Below the pieces are notes generated by a model. It did not search any database and had not been told where the DNA came from. It saw only the letters and a program-made list of their open reading frames with translations. Of a stretch of 11,512 bases of DNA, positions 1 to 6,380 are shown one piece after another. The position numbers were made by a program, and so were the translations under genes. The stretch's first letter is position 1; each line of letters begins with the position of its first letter. The stretch is from Spirochaetaceae bacterium (GTDB lineage Bacteria; Spirochaetota; Spirochaetia; Treponematales; Breznakiellaceae): assembly GCA_031255315.1 (NCBI GenBank), contig JAIRSS010000004.1, positions 1 through 11,512 on the forward strand. The letters are read 5' to 3'.

Positions 1-149
1 ATTTTATGTTTTACCGTATTTTTTGTCAAAAAACTATATATAACTAAAGCAAAAAATATGAATATATAGGTCAATTCAAATAATATAAGGTTATTTGAAA
101 AAAACAAAGTGGCTAAAAGTATTCCAAGACTAAGTTTTACAACATCCAT
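1..149 (-). CDS. Partial small membrane protein (5' part, runs off window)
   Basis: The minus strand reads without a stop from an ATG at 149 to the window edge: 49 complete codons starting MDVVKLSLGILLATLFFSNN. Seen in sequence: residues about 5-19 and 24-42 are strongly hydrophobic, suggesting two membrane helices, followed by a polar, Lys-rich stretch near residues 43-49. An AAAGGTG Shine-Dalgarno-like sequence (156-162) lies 6 bases before the ATG, and a TTGACA box lies further upstream (193-198). The DNA is far more AT-rich than everything to its right, where stops would be frequent, so an open frame with correctly placed signals is unlikely to be chance. The base composition suggests a history of transfer. 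I do not recognise the family; membrane proteins of polysaccharide loci can begin this way, but that is a guess. Confidence 0.55.
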   Translation of the reverse strand, partial: MDVVKLSLGILLATLFFSNNLILFELTYIFIFFALVIYSFLTKNTVKHK

Positions 150-168
150 TTCTTACACCTTTGTTCTA

Positions 169-198
169 TATTTATTCATATTTGTAATGTTTTGTCAA
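169..198 (-). promoter_or_regulatory. Predicted sigma-70-type promoter for the left-edge gene
   Basis: On the minus strand a perfect TTGACA (plus-strand 193-198) is followed after 18 bases by TAAATA (169-174) as a weak -10 box. The expected transcript start lies a few bases before the AAAGGTG ribosome-binding site of the gene starting at 149. The -35 match is perfect; the -10 matches only three of six positions, and AT-rich DNA yields such boxes easily. Confidence 0.4.
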
Positions 199-321
199 TC
201 TTCAGAGAAATTCAGATGCTATGGAGGGCGCCTGCGATGACAAATTTGGGCATAAAATATTGCACATAACAGCCTGTCGCGCTGGATTTTTGCACCATAG
301 TTGCGGTTCCCCGGAAATCCT

Positions 322-363
322 AAAAAAACGGCCCGACCAGATGGCGGGGCCGCTTTTCTTTTT
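322..363 (-). terminator. Intrinsic terminator of glyA (possibly bidirectional)
   Basis: A GC-rich stem pairs CGGCCC (329-334) with GGGCCG (347-352) around a 12-base interior that can pair further with mismatches. On the minus strand the stem is followed by a seven-T run (A-run at 322-328). On the plus strand it is followed by a T-rich tract at 354-363. It begins about 40 bases past the glyA stop codon. The flanking A and T runs let it act in both directions, although no plus-strand gene is visible upstream. Confidence 0.8.
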
Positions 364-391
364 TCCGCCGGCGGATAAACCGGGGCGCTGC

Positions 392-1900
392 TCAGTAAAA
401 CGCTTTTTTGAGCAGTTCTAAATCCAGTTCGGGATAGACCGGGAACCGATCCAGGAGCGCTTTCACCCGGTCCAGAACTTCAGACTTGGCCGTTGCCTCA
501 ATCTTGTACTTTGCCTTGCTTTTTTTGGCGGGGTTCCCGGCGTCAAGAACCGGGACGGTGTTTTTCAGCGTCAGCGCGATGAGCGCCCCGAGTTCTTCCA
601 TTTCGGGCGTTCCCATCCCCAGAGAGGTAACCGCGGCGGCGCCGATACGCAGGCCCGAGGTATACCAGGGACCGTTGGGGTCGAAGGGGAGGCTGTTCCG
701 GTTCACGGTGATATGGGCCTCGTGAAGGGCGCTTTCAGCCTGGCGGCCTGTGAGTCCCAAGGGCCGGACATTGACCAAAAAAAGGTGGTTGTCCGTACCG
801 CCGGTAAGGACTTCAAGGCCGTGCTGAACGCACGACGCGGCCAGGGCCTGGGCGTTTTCCACCACTCGGCGGGCGTAGGCCTGAAACTCCGGCGTGCCGG
901 CCTCCCGGAACGCTACCGCTTTGGCGGCGATGACGTGGGGCAGGGGGCCGCCCATAGTGAGGGGGCAGCCTTTGTCCAAAGCCTCGGCGAACTCAGCGGT
1001 GGAAAGAACCAGCCCCGCCCTGGGGCCTCTAAGCGTCTTGTGGGTGGTGCTGGTTACGACATGGGCGTGGGGTACCGGGTCAAAGTCCCCGGTAAAGACC
1101 TCGCCCGCCACAAGACCGGCGAAGTGGGCCATATCCACCATGAAAACGGCCCCTACACGGTCGGCGATTTCCCGCATCCGCTTAAAATTGATCTTCCGGG
1201 GATAGGCGGAATACCCGGCAAGAAGGATGAGCGGCTTCACTTCCTGAGCCTGCTCTTCAATGGCGTCGTAATCCAGCAGCCCGGTTTCTTTAGATACCGT
1301 GTAGCCGTAAACATCGAACATCCGGGCGGAAATATTGTACCGGTATCCGTGCGTCAGATGGCCCCCGGAATAATAGTCCTGTCCCAATAGACGCTGGTTC
1401 CCCAGTTCCATCCTGAGTTCCTTCCACTGGGCGTCGGTGAGTTTGTAGAGGTTGGTTTCCCCATATTTGGCCAGCCCCGGGGCTTCAATGCGGACGGCGA
1501 GAACGGCCCAGTACGCCAGGATGTTGGCATCCGATCCGCAATGAGGCTGGACATTGGCGTATTCAGCGCCGAAGATTTTGCGGGCTTCTTCCGCAGCCAG
1601 AGACTCTATCGCGTCCACATTCTCGTTGCCCGCGTAGAACCGGTGGGCGGGCGTTCCCTCTGCGTACTTGTCGGTAAGAAGGTTTCCCATAGCAAGCTGT
1701 ACGGCCATAGAACAGTAGTTTTCGCTGGCGATGAGTTTGACCCGTTTCCGCTGGTTTTCAAGCTCCCGAACGATGGAGCGGGCGATTTCCGGGGCAGCCC
1801 CGGCGGTTTCCCAAAGATTACAAAGATAGGCGAGAAGCCCGGTATTTACCTTTTCAGGAGGAGTAGCGGCAAGATACGCCGTTATAGGATTTATTTTCAT
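392..1900 (-). CDS. glyA: Serine hydroxymethyltransferase, long form
   Basis: This PLP enzyme of the cytosol interconverts serine and glycine with transfer of a one-carbon unit to tetrahydrofolate. Seen in the 502-residue product: LIASEN at 56-61, the substrate/PLP-site VDMAHFAGL at 255-263 (Asp256, His259), the Schiff-base motif STTHKTLRGPR with Lys288, and GLRIG with Arg418, which in this family holds the substrate carboxylate. The usual bacterial enzyme has about 417-420 residues. The extra length lies in an N-terminal extension, an insertion near residues 135-178, and a Lys-rich segment near 452-472. Similar long forms are known from treponemes and chlamydiae. No good Shine-Dalgarno precedes the ATG at 1900 (the sequence is TTTGAAGC), and no other in-frame ATG exists before residue 65. 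The gene stands alone, ends in a strong terminator, and is separated from nfu by repeats. Confidence 0.95.
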   Translation of the reverse strand: MKINPITAYLAATPPEKVNTGLLAYLCNLWETAGAAPEIARSIVRELENQRKRVKLIASENYCSMAVQLAMGNLLTDKYAEGTPAHRFYAGNENVDAIESLAAEEARKIFGAEYANVQPHCGSDANILAYWAVLAVRIEAPGLAKYGETNLYKLTDAQWKELRMELGNQRLLGQDYYSGGHLTHGYRYNISARMFDVYGYTVSKETGLLDYDAIEEQAQEVKPLILLAGYSAYPRKINFKRMREIADRVGAVFMVDMAHFAGLVAGEVFTGDFDPVPHAHVVTSTTHKTLRGPRAGLVLSTAEFAEALDKGCPLTMGGPLPHVIAAKAVAFREAGTPEFQAYARRVVENAQALAASCVQHGLEVLTGGTDNHLFLVNVRPLGLTGRQAESALHEAHITVNRNSLPFDPNGPWYTSGLRIGAAAVTSLGMGTPEMEELGALIALTLKNTVPVLDAGNPAKKSKAKYKIEATAKSEVLDRVKALLDRFPVYPELDLELLKKAFY

Positions 1901-1907
1901 GCTTCAA

Positions 1908-1937
1908 AGAATAGCTAGAGAAAAGGAAGCGATTCAA
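1908..1937 (-). promoter_or_regulatory. Possible glyA promoter close to the start codon
   Basis: On the minus strand TTGAAT (1932-1937) and TATTCT (1908-1913) each match four of six consensus positions and are separated by 18 bases. Only seven bases lie between the -10 box and the glyA ATG, so transcription would begin at or next to the start codon. This would explain the missing Shine-Dalgarno. It is inference from weak boxes. Confidence 0.3.
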
Positions 1938-1990
1938 GGGGGCAACCGTAATTCCGAATTCAAAATACCAACGGCGGACTAAGCAGGAGC

Positions 1991-2057
1991 CGTCATGGTG
2001 AGGCGCGCCGCGGAGGCGGACGTTTTACCGGATTGCTTCGCTTCGCTCGTAATGACG
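1991..2057. repeat. Fold-back repeat of a dispersed type
   Basis: The element opens with CGTCATGGTGAG (1991-2002) and closes with CTCGTAATGACG (2046-2057). The ends are imperfect inverted copies (CGTCAT against ATGACG, then GAG against CTC). The right arm contains GATTGCTTCGCTTCGCTCG (2031-2049). This wording is known to me as the core of a short interspersed repeat that occurs many times in some bacterial genomes. The short ORF crossing it on the plus strand (2033-2260) has no family features and is not called. Whether it is repeated elsewhere in this genome cannot be seen from one window. Confidence 0.5.
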
Positions 2058-2113
2058 GGTGTCCTGTCCACACGCTATTTATTGATGTTTTACGACGAGA
2101 AGCGCTAACCGTA

Positions 2114-2165
2114 CAGGATTTCCCTCCCCGGCCTCCCGTTCCGGCGGCTTCAGAAGGAAATCCTG
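2114..2165. repeat. Inverted repeat downstream of nfu
   Basis: CAGGATTTCC (2114-2123) and GGAAATCCTG (2156-2165) are perfect ten-base inverted copies around a 32-base interior that itself holds short CCGG/CCGG and GCC/GGC pairings. It lies 26 bases beyond the nfu stop codon, where a transcript end is expected. Neither side has a T-run, so it is not a textbook intrinsic terminator. It may be an mRNA 3'-end stabiliser or a repeat-element remnant. Confidence 0.45.
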
Positions 2166-2191
2166 AAAATGAAACAAAGGAAACTGGGAAC

Positions 2192-2416
2192 TTAAACGCC
2201 GATTACCGCGGTAACTTCGGGGATTTCCTTTTTCAGATAGTTCTCAATCCCCATTTTTAAAGTCATCTGGGCCATAGGGCAGCCGCCGCAGGCGCCGGTA
2301 AGTTTTACCGAAACCGTACCATCATCGGAAAGGGAAACAAATTCCACATCTCCGCCGTCAGCCTGGAGGGAGGGCCTTACGTCATCGAGAGCGAGCTTAA
2401 CTTGTTCTTCAAGCAT
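2192..2416 (-). CDS. nfu: Nfu-type Fe-S scaffold protein (NifU C-terminal domain)
   Basis: This 74-residue protein is a free-standing NifU C-terminal domain. In this family the domain carries a [4Fe-4S] cluster between subunits and passes it to target enzymes in the cytoplasm. Seen in sequence: LQADGGDVEFV near residues 17-27 and the cluster motif GACGGCPMAQMTL at 41-53, with Cys43 and Cys46 as ligands. The length is normal for the stand-alone form. The frame is open 21 codons further upstream, but the start at 2416 has AAGGAG six bases before it, whereas the longer version would add a hydrophobic, aromatic leader absent from the family. The gene diverges from the alpha-glucosidase gene, with 111 bases between the start codons, and has no partner assembly genes (iscS, iscU, suf) nearby, so it is probably a single-gene unit. 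Confidence 0.92.
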   Translation of the reverse strand: MLEEQVKLALDDVRPSLQADGGDVEFVSLSDDGTVSVKLTGACGGCPMAQMTLKMGIENYLKKEIPEVTAVIGV

Positions 2417-2422
2417 ATTGAT

Positions 2423-2428
2423 CTCCTT
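2423..2428 (-). promoter_or_regulatory. Ribosome-binding site that sets the nfu start
   Basis: Minus-strand AAGGAG (plus-strand CTCCTT) stands six bases before the ATG at 2416. It favours this start over the in-frame ATG at 2479. Confidence 0.85.
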
Positions 2429-2448
2429 ATATACGCTATACTTGAACC

Positions 2449-2454
2449 TATAAT
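2449..2454 (+). promoter_or_regulatory. Possible -10 box of the alpha-glucosidase gene
   Basis: A perfect TATAAT lies 73 bases before the chosen start codon. No convincing -35 box is found 16-18 bases upstream (the best is CTTATA at 2426-2431). It sits almost exactly on the minus-strand -10 box proposed for nfu, so the two divergent promoters might compete. Confidence 0.3.
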
Positions 2455-2479
2455 AGGAGAAAAGAAGGAATAAGGACAA
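2450..2479 (-). promoter_or_regulatory. Possible nfu promoter
   Basis: On the minus strand TTGTCC (2474-2479, four of six) and TATTAT (2450-2455, five of six) are 18 bases apart. The transcript would start near 2443, giving a leader of roughly 27 bases that contains the ribosome-binding site. The -10 box overlaps a plus-strand TATAAT (2449-2454). Confidence 0.4.
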
Positions 2480-2517
2480 GGCGCTTGCAACGGTTTAGCC
2501 TGCCGGCGTCTTCTTAT

Positions 2518-2522
2518 GGAGG
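2518..2522 (+). promoter_or_regulatory. Ribosome-binding site that sets the alpha-glucosidase start
   Basis: GGAGG ends five bases before the ATG at 2528. The in-frame ATG at 2516 overlaps this site and has no site of its own, so 2528 is preferred. Confidence 0.8.
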
Positions 2523-2527
2523 ATGTT

Positions 2528-4213
2528 ATGGCGGTGTGGTGGAAGGAACGGGTGGTGTATCAGATATACCCCAGAAGTTTTCAGGATTCCAACGGCGACG
2601 GGATTGGGGATATTCCGGGGATCATTTCGCGGCTGGATACGCTCAAGGATTTGGGAGCGGGGATCCTCTGGCTGTCGCCGATGTACCCCTCGCCGGATGC
2701 GGATAACGGATACGACATCAGCGATTACCGGGGCATAGACCCCAAGTTCGGGACTATGGCGGATATGGAGGCCCTGATTGCGGAGGCGGGGAAGCGGGAC
2801 ATTCGGATCATCATGGACCTGGTGATCAACCATACCTCGGACGAGCATGAATGGTTTCAAAAGAGCCGGGACCCGGCAAGCGAATACCGGGACTACTATA
2901 TCTGGCGGCCCCCCCGGAAAAACGGGGGGCTTCCGAATAACTGGCGGGGGTTCTTTGTGGAGGATGCCTGGGAATTTGACGAGCGGAGCGGGGAGTATTA
3001 CCTTCATTTGTTCCACAAGAAACAGCCGGATTTGAACTACAAGAACCCCCGGGTGATTGAGGAGGTAAAGGGCGTCCTGCGGTTCTGGCTGGACAAGGGG
3101 GTTGCGGGGTTCCGGTGCGATGTGATCAACGTGCTGTACAAGACGAGCCTTGCGGATGGGAAGAAGGGCGGGATTCTGCCGGGCCTTGAGTGGTATAAGT
3201 GCCAGGAGGGGAACCACGAGATTCTGCGGGAGCTGCGCCGGCATGTGCTGGACGGACGCGATTGCTTTACCGTAGGGGAAGCGGTGATGGTGAACCTGGA
3301 GGAAGCGAAACTGCTGTGCGATGAATCCCGGCATGAACTCAACATGGCGTTCTATTTTGATCACCTGGAAGTAGACCGGCGGATCGCCAAGTACATCCCC
3401 AAGCGGTTCAAGGCGGCGACGCTCCTGGAGAGGCTGGCCAAGTGGCAGCGGGGGCTTGAGTGGAACGCGGTGTATCTGGAGAACCATGATCAAAGCCGGA
3501 TTGTGTCTCATTACGGCGATGACGGGGCGTATTGGGAACGGAGCGCCAAACTGCTGGCGGTTCTGGAACTGACCTTGCGGGGGACGCCCTTTATCTACCA
3601 GGGGCAGGAACTGGGGATGACGAACTTCGATTTTACCGGCTTTGGGGAGGTGGACGATGTGGAATCCCACAACATGAACGCCCTGTTGAAGCGGTATCAT
3701 GTTCCCGCGGCTTTCAGGTGGAAGTGGATCAGCGCGGCCTCGCGGGACAACGCCCGCACGCCGATGCAGTGGTCGGCGGAACCGGGCGCGGGGTTCACCA
3801 CCGGGAAGCCATGGTTGGGGATCAACGCGAACCACAAGCGGATCAACTACGAAGCCCAGGCGGAGGCTCCCGGTTCGGTACGGAACTTCTACAAGAAACT
3901 CATCGCCCTGCGCGCCTCAAGCGAGACCTTAAAGTACGCCCCCTTTACGCCGCAATATGCCCGGGGACCGGTGATCGCCTATAACCGGGAAGGGGAGGAC
4001 GAAGTATGGACGGTAATCCTCAATTTTTCGGGGAAACGAGCGGATTTGGCCGGAGCGCTGCGGGCTGCTGGCGCGGACCGCGGCGCGGGACCGGGCGGCG
4101 TGATTGCGGCGTCCAACACCGGCAGGACCGATCTAATGGGAAACCTTGAACCCTGGGAAGCGGCAGTTGTAACGCGCAGGAAGAACCGCCCGCTTGCGCG
4201 TTCAGGGGCGTAA
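2528..4213 (+). CDS. GH13 alpha-glucosidase, probable oligo-1,6-glucosidase
   Basis: The 561-residue product is a GH13 (alpha-amylase clan) exo-glucosidase without signal peptide, so it acts on short sugars inside the cell. In order: VYQIYPRSFQDSNGDGIGD near 10-28 with the family's metal-binding loop; conserved region I DLVINH near 97-102; region II GFRCDVIN with the nucleophile Asp198; region III with the acid/base Glu251 in GEA; region IV ENHDQSR with Asp321; TPFIYQGQELGM near 353-364; and a C-terminal beta domain from about 470. The residue after the nucleophile is Val. In yeast isomaltase and Bacillus oligo-1,6-glucosidases this Val is linked to alpha-1,6 preference, while maltases carry Thr or Ala. 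Trehalose-6-phosphate hydrolase and dextran glucosidase are close alternatives. No transporter or regulator gene is adjacent. The gene is strongly GC-biased, which creates a long antisense open frame. It converges with asd. Confidence 0.93.
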   Translation: MAVWWKERVVYQIYPRSFQDSNGDGIGDIPGIISRLDTLKDLGAGILWLSPMYPSPDADNGYDISDYRGIDPKFGTMADMEALIAEAGKRDIRIIMDLVINHTSDEHEWFQKSRDPASEYRDYYIWRPPRKNGGLPNNWRGFFVEDAWEFDERSGEYYLHLFHKKQPDLNYKNPRVIEEVKGVLRFWLDKGVAGFRCDVINVLYKTSLADGKKGGILPGLEWYKCQEGNHEILRELRRHVLDGRDCFTVGEAVMVNLEEAKLLCDESRHELNMAFYFDHLEVDRRIAKYIPKRFKAATLLERLAKWQRGLEWNAVYLENHDQSRIVSHYGDDGAYWERSAKLLAVLELTLRGTPFIYQGQELGMTNFDFTGFGEVDDVESHNMNALLKRYHVPAAFRWKWISAASRDNARTPMQWSAEPGAGFTTGKPWLGINANHKRINYEAQAEAPGSVRNFYKKLIALRASSETLKYAPFTPQYARGPVIAYNREGEDEVWTVILNFSGKRADLAGALRAAGADRGAGPGGVIAASNTGRTDLMGNLEPWEAAVVTRRKNRPLARSGA

Positions 4214-4249
4214 CGCGGGTCTTGACGGGCGCAACGGGATGCTCTTTCG

Positions 4250-4279
4250 GAAGGGATATCTTATCCGAGGTATCCCTTC
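4250..4279. other. Stem-loop between converging gene ends
   Basis: GAAGGGATA (4250-4258) pairs perfectly with TATCCCTTC (4271-4279) around a 12-base loop that contains the asd stop codon (4261-4263). No T-run follows on either strand. A weaker stem, CGCGTT/AACGCG (4197-4202 with 4212-4217), sits at the end of the alpha-glucosidase gene. These may mark or stabilise the convergent transcript ends, but neither is a classical terminator. Confidence 0.4.
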
Positions 4280-5361
4280 GCCGTGAGGAGTTCCGCGTTC
4301 AGGATGCCGCCCCCCGCCGCGCCCCGGATAGTGTTATGGGAAAGCCCTACAAAGCGCAGGTCAAAGACCGTACAGGGCCGTATCCGGCCAACGCTTACCG
4401 CCATAGCCTTGTCCGCGTCCCGGTCCTTCCGCGGCTGGGGCCGGTCCGCCTCTTCCCGGACAATGATGGGCTGTTTGGGGGCCATTGGCAGGTCCAGTTC
4501 CTGGGGCAGCGCCGTAAAGGAAGCCCAAATCCGCTTGACCTCCTCAACGGAAGGCTTTTTCGCGCCGAATTCAAGACTGACGCAGGCCGTGTGGCCGTCC
4601 ACAACCGGAACCCGGTTGCAGAACGCGCTGATCCGGGGCAGGGCGGCGCTCTCAATGGCGCAGCCCCTGACCGCGCCCAGTATCTTCAGGGGTTCCTGCT
4701 CGGACTTCTCCTCCTCCCCGCCTATGTAGGGGACGATGTTGTCGATAAGGTCCAGGCTCGGAACGCCGGGATACCCCGCCCCGGAAACGGCCTGGAGCGT
4801 GGTTACTATGAGCCGGGGGATTTCGTATCCAGCCCGCAGGAGGGCGTGAACGGGAGTCATGTAGCTCTGAATTGAGCAGTTGGGCTTTACCACGATAAAA
4901 CCCGCGTCCCAGCCCCGGTTTTTCCGCTGAAGGGGAATAAGGTCCGCGTGGTCCGGGTTCACTTCGGCGATAAGCATGGGAACATCGGGAGTCCAGCGGT
5001 GGGCTGAAGCATTGGACACCACCGGAATACCGGCGGCGGCGTAGGCCTCCTCCAGGACGCGGATTTCCTCTTTCCCCATCTCAAGGGCGGAAAATACAAA
5101 CGCGCAGTTTCCGGCTTTCGCGGCGGCCCGGGCCGGGGCAAGGTCGTTGGCGTCTTCCACCACCAGGCCCCCGACAGATGGGCTGAACGTCCGCGCAAAC
5201 CGCCAGCGTTCGGCTGCCGCCTGGGCGTAGGTTTTTCCCGCGCTCCGGGGAGAAGCCGCCGCATACCGGATCTCAAACCAGGGGTGATCCTCCAGGAGCG
5301 CGATGTACTGCTGGCCCACCATGCCGGTTGCTCCCAAAACGCCTACCGGTATCTTTGTCAT
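4261..5361 (-). CDS. asd: Aspartate-semialdehyde dehydrogenase, archaeal/fungal-type
   Basis: This enzyme reduces aspartyl phosphate with NADPH to aspartate semialdehyde, the branch point to lysine/diaminopimelate and to threonine and methionine. The 366-residue product has the nucleotide-binding motif GVLGATGMVGQ at 7-17, the catalytic cysteine in VKPNCSIQ (Cys162), and the VDGHTA segment with His257. The wording around Cys162 and the overall length resemble the class typical of archaea and yeasts more than the E. coli Asd class. The start at 5361 is supported by GAGGAGG (5370-5376), eight bases upstream. It is the last gene of the lysC-dapB-dapA-asd row, with 43 bases after dapA, and ends in a stem-loop. 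Its product is the substrate of DapA, the gene just upstream. Confidence 0.93.
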   Translation of the reverse strand: MTKIPVGVLGATGMVGQQYIALLEDHPWFEIRYAAASPRSAGKTYAQAAAERWRFARTFSPSVGGLVVEDANDLAPARAAAKAGNCAFVFSALEMGKEEIRVLEEAYAAAGIPVVSNASAHRWTPDVPMLIAEVNPDHADLIPLQRKNRGWDAGFIVVKPNCSIQSYMTPVHALLRAGYEIPRLIVTTLQAVSGAGYPGVPSLDLIDNIVPYIGGEEEKSEQEPLKILGAVRGCAIESAALPRISAFCNRVPVVDGHTACVSLEFGAKKPSVEEVKRIWASFTALPQELDLPMAPKQPIIVREEADRPQPRKDRDADKAMAVSVGRIRPCTVFDLRFVGLSHNTIRGAAGGGILNAELLTAKGYLG

Positions 5362-5404
5362 AGGGTATTCCTCCTCATGTTCTACAGTGTTCCTTCTGTG
5401 CGGG

Positions 5405-6304
5405 TTATCCCTTTAGCGGGACGCCCAGATCCCGTACCGCTTTCCGCAGAAGGGCCTCGCTGCTCCCGGACAGCGGCCCCAGGGGCAGCCGCACCGGACC
5501 AGCGGGAAGCCCCGCCCAGCCCATCGCCGCCTTGATGGGGACCGGGTTGGTTTCCACAAAGGCGGCTTTAAAAAAGGGTAACAGCTCATAGTGGAGCCTC
5601 CGGCCCTCTTCAAAATTACCGGAGAGGCAGGCGCGGGCCAAAGCCGCCGCCTTGCCGGGAATCAGGTTGGACGCCACCGAGACGATCCCATCGCCGCCCA
5701 GGGCGATCAAGGGCAGCGTCAAGGCGTCATCCCCGGAAAGGACGGTGAAGTCCCGGGCCGTGTCCCGGCCCAGGGCCGAAATGATGTCCGCCATCTGGTT
5801 GATGTCACCGCTGGCTTCCTTTACCCCCACAATGCCGGGAATGCGGGAGAGCCGCTCGATCAGCGGGGCGGGGATGTTCCTCCCCGTCCGGGAGGCGATA
5901 TTGTAAATCACCACCGGGATGCCGACCGCCGCCGCCGCCTCAAAGTGGCGGATAAGCCCCGAGTCATTAGGCTTGTTGTAATAGGGGGTTACGACCAGGG
6001 CGGCGTCGGCCCCCAAGTCTTTGGCCCGCCGGGTATACCCAATCATGGATTTCGTGGAATTCGAGCCGGTCCCGACGATAATGGGAACCCGGCCCCTGAC
6101 CTCCTCCACGGCGATTTTTATGAGCCGCTCCTCCTCCGCGTCTTCCAGGGTGGGGGTTTCGCCGGTAGTCCCCAGGGGGACAAGGCCGTCGATGCCGCCC
6201 TCAATCTGAAAATCAATCAGCCGGCGGAATCCTTCATAGTCTACATCCCCGTTTTCCTTCATCGGGGTAATAAGCGCCGTAAACGCGCCTCTCAATCGGG
6301 TCAT
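5405..6304 (-). CDS. dapA: 4-Hydroxy-tetrahydrodipicolinate synthase
   Basis: DapA condenses pyruvate with aspartate semialdehyde, the first committed step to diaminopimelate and lysine. The 299-residue TIM-barrel protein shows GTTGETPTL at 45-53 (Thr47/Thr48), TPYYNKP near 106-112, the catalytic tyrosine in IYN (Tyr134), ASRTGRN with Arg139, and the Schiff-base lysine Lys162 in GVKEASGD. All match the positions known from the E. coli enzyme within one to three residues. The start at 6304 is chosen because AAGGAG lies six bases upstream, while the in-frame ATG at 6325 overlaps that site region and would add a seven-residue tail. It is the third gene of the operon, 57 bases after dapB; that gap contains a small hairpin and a short duplication of the dapB end. 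Confidence 0.96.
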   Translation of the reverse strand: MTRLRGAFTALITPMKENGDVDYEGFRRLIDFQIEGGIDGLVPLGTTGETPTLEDAEEERLIKIAVEEVRGRVPIIVGTGSNSTKSMIGYTRRAKDLGADAALVVTPYYNKPNDSGLIRHFEAAAAVGIPVVIYNIASRTGRNIPAPLIERLSRIPGIVGVKEASGDINQMADIISALGRDTARDFTVLSGDDALTLPLIALGGDGIVSVASNLIPGKAAALARACLSGNFEEGRRLHYELLPFFKAAFVETNPVPIKAAMGWAGLPAGPVRLPLGPLSGSSEALLRKAVRDLGVPLKG

Positions 6305-6310
6305 AACAAA

Positions 6311-6316
6311 CTCCTT
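6311..6316 (-). promoter_or_regulatory. Ribosome-binding site that sets the dapA start
   Basis: Minus-strand AAGGAG (plus-strand CTCCTT) is six bases before the ATG at 6304. It rules against the longer start at 6325. Confidence 0.85.
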
Positions 6317-6331
6317 ATACAGCAATAAATT

Positions 6332-6380
6332 CCGGTAAAATATTCCCGAAACAGGGAAGACTCATCCGGGTAAAATATCC
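6332..6380. repeat. Short direct repeat with hairpin at the dapB-dapA junction
   Basis: CCGGTAAAATATTCC (6332-6346) and CCGGGTAAAATATCC (6366-6380) are near-copies. The second includes the last codons of dapB. Between them TTCCC (6343-6347) can pair with GGGAA (6354-6358) across a six-base loop. The arrangement looks like a small duplication of the dapB 3' end that now separates the two genes. It may be neutral or may tune mRNA processing. Confidence 0.4.

Noticed and set aside
285..312. Sigma-54-like TTGCAC-N5-TTGCG
   Set aside because: The conserved GG of the -24 element is missing, and no gene on that strand follows before the glyA terminator.
713..1390. A 225-codon plus-strand open frame
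   Set aside because: It is antisense to glyA and crosses its catalytic motifs. The predicted protein is Gly/Arg-rich with no domain and no ribosome-binding site.
2033..2260. A 75-codon plus-strand open frame (MLRFARNDG...)
   Set aside because: Its first codons come from the fold-back repeat at 1991-2057, a known source of spurious short ORFs, and its end overlaps nfu on the other strand.
2495..3835. A 446-codon minus-strand open frame
   Set aside because: It lies entirely antisense to the alpha-glucosidase gene, whose family motifs are all intact. The frame is Pro/Arg/Val-rich without any recognisable domain, a common by-product of GC-rich codon use.
4257..4266. TATCTTATCC also occurs near 10768-10777
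   Set aside because: A ten-base match between two places in an 11.5 kb window is expected many times by chance, and the flanks do not agree.
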